Assembly: GCA_030537495.1 (NCBI GenBank)
Contig: JAUNMH010000001.1
Coordinates: forward strand, 194,296 to 258,295
Origin: Clostridia bacterium
Lineage (GTDB): Bacteria; Bacillota; Clostridia; Peptostreptococcales; Anaerovoracaceae
DNA length: 64,000 bases
Direction of reading: 5' to 3'
Position 1 is the stretch's first letter, and every line of letters starts with the position of its first letter. Under the pieces are notes generated by a model. It was given only the letters and a program-made list of their open reading frames with translations, was not told the DNA's origin and searched no databases. Both the position numbers and the translations under genes were made by a program. Shown here in pieces: positions 61,510 to 64,000 of this stretch.

Positions 61510-62898
61510 TTACAGATTGTACTTATTCATCTTATAATGTAAGGACTGTTTTGATATTTTAAGTTTTCTTGCTGCGTCTGACAGATTGTTAGTCTCTGAA
61601 ATGGCCTGCTTAATTAATGAAACTTCAAAGTCCTTCAACGCCGTATCTAACGAGAACCCCTCACAATCTAAATCAAACTCACTTCTCATGTTAGAATTGT
61701 TATCCTTTGAGTTCATTGCATTTTTTAAGGAATTATTTAAATATTCAGGAAGATTGCTCTTTTGAATGAAACCCGAGGCAGTTACATTAAATGCCCCCTC
61801 GATAATATTCTTCAACTCACGCACGTTTCCGGGCCAGGAGTACTCCCTAAATAATGCTTCGACTTCTTCCTCTATCCCAAGGATTCTACGATTCATTTTT
61901 TTATTGTACTCTTGGATAAAATGATTTACAAGAAAGAATAAATCATTCGTCCTCTCCCTTAGCGGAGGAAGCGTTAACTGTACTACACTAAGTCTGTAAA
62001 ATAAGTCTTCACGCAATTTGCCCTCTTGGATACATTCTAAAGGTGGCTGATTTATAGCTGATACTATTTTCACATCGATCGGGATGGGCTGTAATCCGCC
62101 TATCCTTGTGATTTTCTTTTCTTCAATTGCCTTCAGAATCTTTGCTTGCACACTCACTTCCATCGAGTTTATTTCGTCTAAAAGTAAGGTTCCACCACTA
62201 GCTAGCTCAAATAAGCCTGGTCTATTTTCTGCGCCTGTATAGCTTCCTTTAACTGTACCAAATAAGATACTTTCTAGAAGATTGGCTGGTATAGATGCGC
62301 AATTCTGAGAAATAAAACGCCTGTTAGCTCTTCCACTGCTTGTATGAATGGACTGTGCAACAAGTTCCTTACCTGTTCCAGTTTCTCCATAGATGAGAAC
62401 AGATGAATCTGTATCTGCAACCATCTTGATTTTTTCTTTGATCAACTCCATTGCCTGAGAACTAGTTATTATGTCATCAAGAGTATAAAGATCTTGCTCT
62501 GCGTTTTTCTCCTTAAACTCAAGTGTAATATTCTGTCGCTCAAAACTTGACTCTACATACCTTGAAACATCTACAGCACCTACTATTTTATTTCCGTCCA
62601 TAATAGGCATTGTAGTATTTACTGCGCGAATGTTCTCGCCTTTAAAAGTGGAAAGCACCTGAAATTCATTTGTAATAGGTTTACCTGTTCGTAAAACTCT
62701 AAGGAGGCTACTAGATTCCTCTGTTAGTCCCGGATAGATATCCAAAATATATTTCCCTATTACATCCTTTTCCTTCAAGTTGTTGACGTCTGGTCGGTAA
62801 TTAACGTAAAACTCTACTATCCCTTTAGCGTCAACAACCATAACGCCATCTAAGTAATTATATATATTCAGAATTTGTTCTACATATCTTCTAAGCAT
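61510..62898 (-). CDS. Sigma-54-dependent activator (PAS-AAA-Fis)
   Basis: 462 aa. A PAS-like sensor spans about 10-125. The AAA+ domain has Walker A YGETGTGKELVAQSIH, a GSYTGA variant of the GAFTGA loop that contacts sigma-54, Walker B GTLLLDEIN and the arginine finger region REDLFYRLSV. A C-terminal Fis-type helix-turn-helix ends LKISKQSLHYKMNKYNL. The layout is that of RocR/BkdR-type regulators of amino acid catabolism. The gene lies 159 bp upstream of its likely target operon on the same strand. Confidence 0.93.
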   Translation of the reverse strand: MLRRYVEQILNIYNYLDGVMVVDAKGIVEFYVNYRPDVNNLKEKDVIGKYILDIYPGLTEESSSLLRVLRTGKPITNEFQVLSTFKGENIRAVNTTMPIMDGNKIVGAVDVSRYVESSFERQNITLEFKEKNAEQDLYTLDDIITSSQAMELIKEKIKMVADTDSSVLIYGETGTGKELVAQSIHTSSGRANRRFISQNCASIPANLLESILFGTVKGSYTGAENRPGLFELASGGTLLLDEINSMEVSVQAKILKAIEEKKITRIGGLQPIPIDVKIVSAINQPPLECIQEGKLREDLFYRLSVVQLTLPPLRERTNDLFFLVNHFIQEYNKKMNRRILGIEEEVEALFREYSWPGNVRELKNIIEGAFNVTASGFIQKSNLPEYLNNSLKNAMNSKDNNSNMRSEFDLDCEGFSLDTALKDFEVSLIKQAISETNNLSDAARKLKISKQSLHYKMNKYNL

Positions 62899-63793
62899 AC
62901 TTCACTACTCCATAAATATTGATTCTAGCATTGGCATTAGCAAATCTCATCAGTCACAGCTATCTAAACTAACCAATTCTTTATTACACTATAATATACC
63001 ACGAATTCGTGACCATTAAAAGGATATTGACTATGGAATTCATATAATGGGGGATGCTAGAAATTCTCCTGTATCAAATCTAGCTTTATCAGTATTTAAA
63101 TCGATTATGTGTTTCTTCTATGTTTTGGTTTGAATACGAGGTTTACCACTTTCACCTTTATGGTTGGTGGGATGTGGGTAGCTGGTTGTAATAAAATGTT
63201 AATTACATCTTCACTTTATGTACTTAGGGCAGCTCCCTTGGTACCAGGTCACCAAAATCCGCCAAATGTCCCAGAAGTGATAGATTTAGAGAATTCTCGA
63301 AGTCTGCTTGAAGACTGCTTGAGGACTACTCGACAAACTCTTCGAGATTCCTCGCAGGCATTCATTCTTTATTCACTGATTTTCCCTTATGCTTTCCTTC
63401 CAAATCTATCGTTTTACACCATTTACCCAAATTCATGTGTCAATGTGTTAACTGCTTTCCAGGGAGTTGCTCTCACCATGGCACATTCTATTTATGTAGG
63501 TGTCTTTAGGGACAAGCATGGTGCCTCTTTGCCCAGTTTTGTCTTCATTTCTCAGTGTTTTCATTCTCCAGGCGTAACATATACAAGTCCTGCCCCACAT
63601 GATAGTTTATCTCTCACCTAAGGTAATGCATAACGCGAATGTTTTCCCATAGATATACATGTTTCATTCATTTTACACCTAGGTGGATCTACCGTGTTAA
63701 CACATTTCCGTCTGAAATGTCCAAATGGTGTAAAACGATAGATGGGTAGTCCCGGAGCCATAAGATAACTGCCGTATTTATGACACAAAAAAA
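62899..63793. other. Non-coding right-hand region with inverted repeats
   Basis: Roughly 900 bases with no frame that looks like protein. A 21-bp inverted repeat (63404-63424 and 63723-63743) plus ATGTGTTAAC at matching distance inside each arm (63443-63452, 63696-63705) bound about 340 bp. Near 63290-63355 there are short tandem-like TTGAAGACT/TTGAGGACT units. It may be a decayed mobile element. Confidence 0.5.
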
Positions 63794-63817
63794 CTGCAGG
63801 CGATGTTTCGCTTGCAG
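63787..63817 (-). terminator. Strong intrinsic terminator, minus strand
   Basis: Stem formed by CTGCAAGCGA and TCGCCTGCAG (10 bp, imperfect) with a 4-base loop, followed by TTTTTTT on the minus strand. It implies minus-strand transcription entering from the right. Confidence 0.75.
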
Positions 63818-63841
63818 CAAGAATCTTCTTTTTCAAAAAAT

Positions 63842-63970
63842 AAAAAAACCGGCTGGCGTCCATATAACGAGCAGGCTTGTCCTGTGAGTTTCACGGTTTC
63901 CTTTCTTGCGACAACGTCGCTTGGATCATGGGAAACCGTACTTTGCGGAAAGGAGAGACGTTGCCAGCAG
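63842..63970 (-). ncRNA. Structured RNA candidate
   Basis: Nested complementary segments: outer GCTGGC/GCCAGC plus GTC/GAC (63852-63860 with 63957-63968), CAGG/CCTG (63872-63884), and CGGTTTCC/GGAAACCG (63894-63938) enclosing GCGAC-aac-GTCGC. On the minus strand the outer stem is followed directly by CGG and a long T tract, as in a self-terminating RNA or a riboswitch terminator. No known class is recognised and no gene follows before the next terminator. Confidence 0.45.
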
Positions 63971-64000
63971 ATCTTGCAATTGTCAATCTAACCGTAAAGG

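Noticed and set aside
63109..63621. 170-codon open frame on the plus strand
   Set aside because: Composition is not protein-like, there is no ribosome site, and it runs across one arm of the inverted repeat.
63618..63863. 81-codon open frame on the minus strand
   Set aside because: It spans a strong intrinsic terminator and the other arm of the inverted repeat, and has no ribosome site.
63842..63890. CACAGGACAAGCC...GGACGCC resembling the first half of a c-di-GMP-I riboswitch
   Set aside because: The second half of the riboswitch is absent, replaced by a T tract, and the pairing seen does not match that fold.

Overview
The window looks like the chromosome of an anaerobic, low-GC Firmicute of class Clostridia. 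This is inferred from strong AGGAGG-type ribosome sites, a class 1B dihydroorotate dehydrogenase (pyrD/pyrK), short HisG with HisZ, an Agr-type peptide locus, AtoE and NhaC-type carriers, phosphate acetyltransferase and a sigma-54 activator. I cannot name the species; a Peptostreptococcales/Anaerovoracaceae-like organism would fit.

Layout. 1-7.7 kb (minus strand): an Agr-like quorum-sensing locus. In transcription order it has a LytTR response regulator, a GHKL sensor kinase, a direct-repeat promoter, two small genes, agrD (50 aa, too short for most gene callers) overlapping agrB, a small secreted protein, a lipoprotein, and an ABC ATPase with its permease, which runs off the left edge. 7.8-12.4 kb: GntR regulator, ispE, a membrane-anchored Ig-like protein, tadA and a YfcC carrier. 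A divergent M20 peptidase follows, then the pyrimidine operon pyrC-K-D-F-E-B-I (13.8-19.7 kb), ending in a decayed SulP transporter.

20.7-30.6 kb is the accessory part: a minus-strand array of small membrane proteins, secreted proteins and lipoproteins built from repeatedly duplicated and shuffled modules. Two of its promoters have the same architecture as the promoter inside the agr locus: two 12-bp direct repeats 20 bp apart, exactly 30 bp upstream of a TATAAT-like box. I therefore read this array as a probable target of the agr-locus LytTR regulator. A PadR regulator, its membrane partner and a secreted protein border it on the plus strand.

30.7-42.5 kb: a PurF paralogue lacking the N-terminal catalytic Cys, a 314-bp MITE-like element, broken secreted-protein genes, argG, gdhA, yhbY, a MscS channel, an NhaC-like antiporter and atoE. 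42.5-51.4 kb: an ECF transporter S component facing a compact histidine operon (hisZGDCBHAF-IE plus a PHP phosphatase). 51.6-55.8 kb: M20 amidohydrolase, NhaC-like carrier, pta and ridA.

55.9-62.9 kb: a probable guanidino-compound or peptide catabolic operon (two amidinotransferase-fold hydrolases, an M28 peptidase, an NhaC-type antiporter). It has a consensus sigma-54 promoter and an inverted-repeat activator site, next to the gene for a PAS-AAA-Fis activator. The last 1.1 kb has no credible gene but holds an inverted-repeat pair and, on the minus strand, a structured RNA candidate followed by strong terminators.
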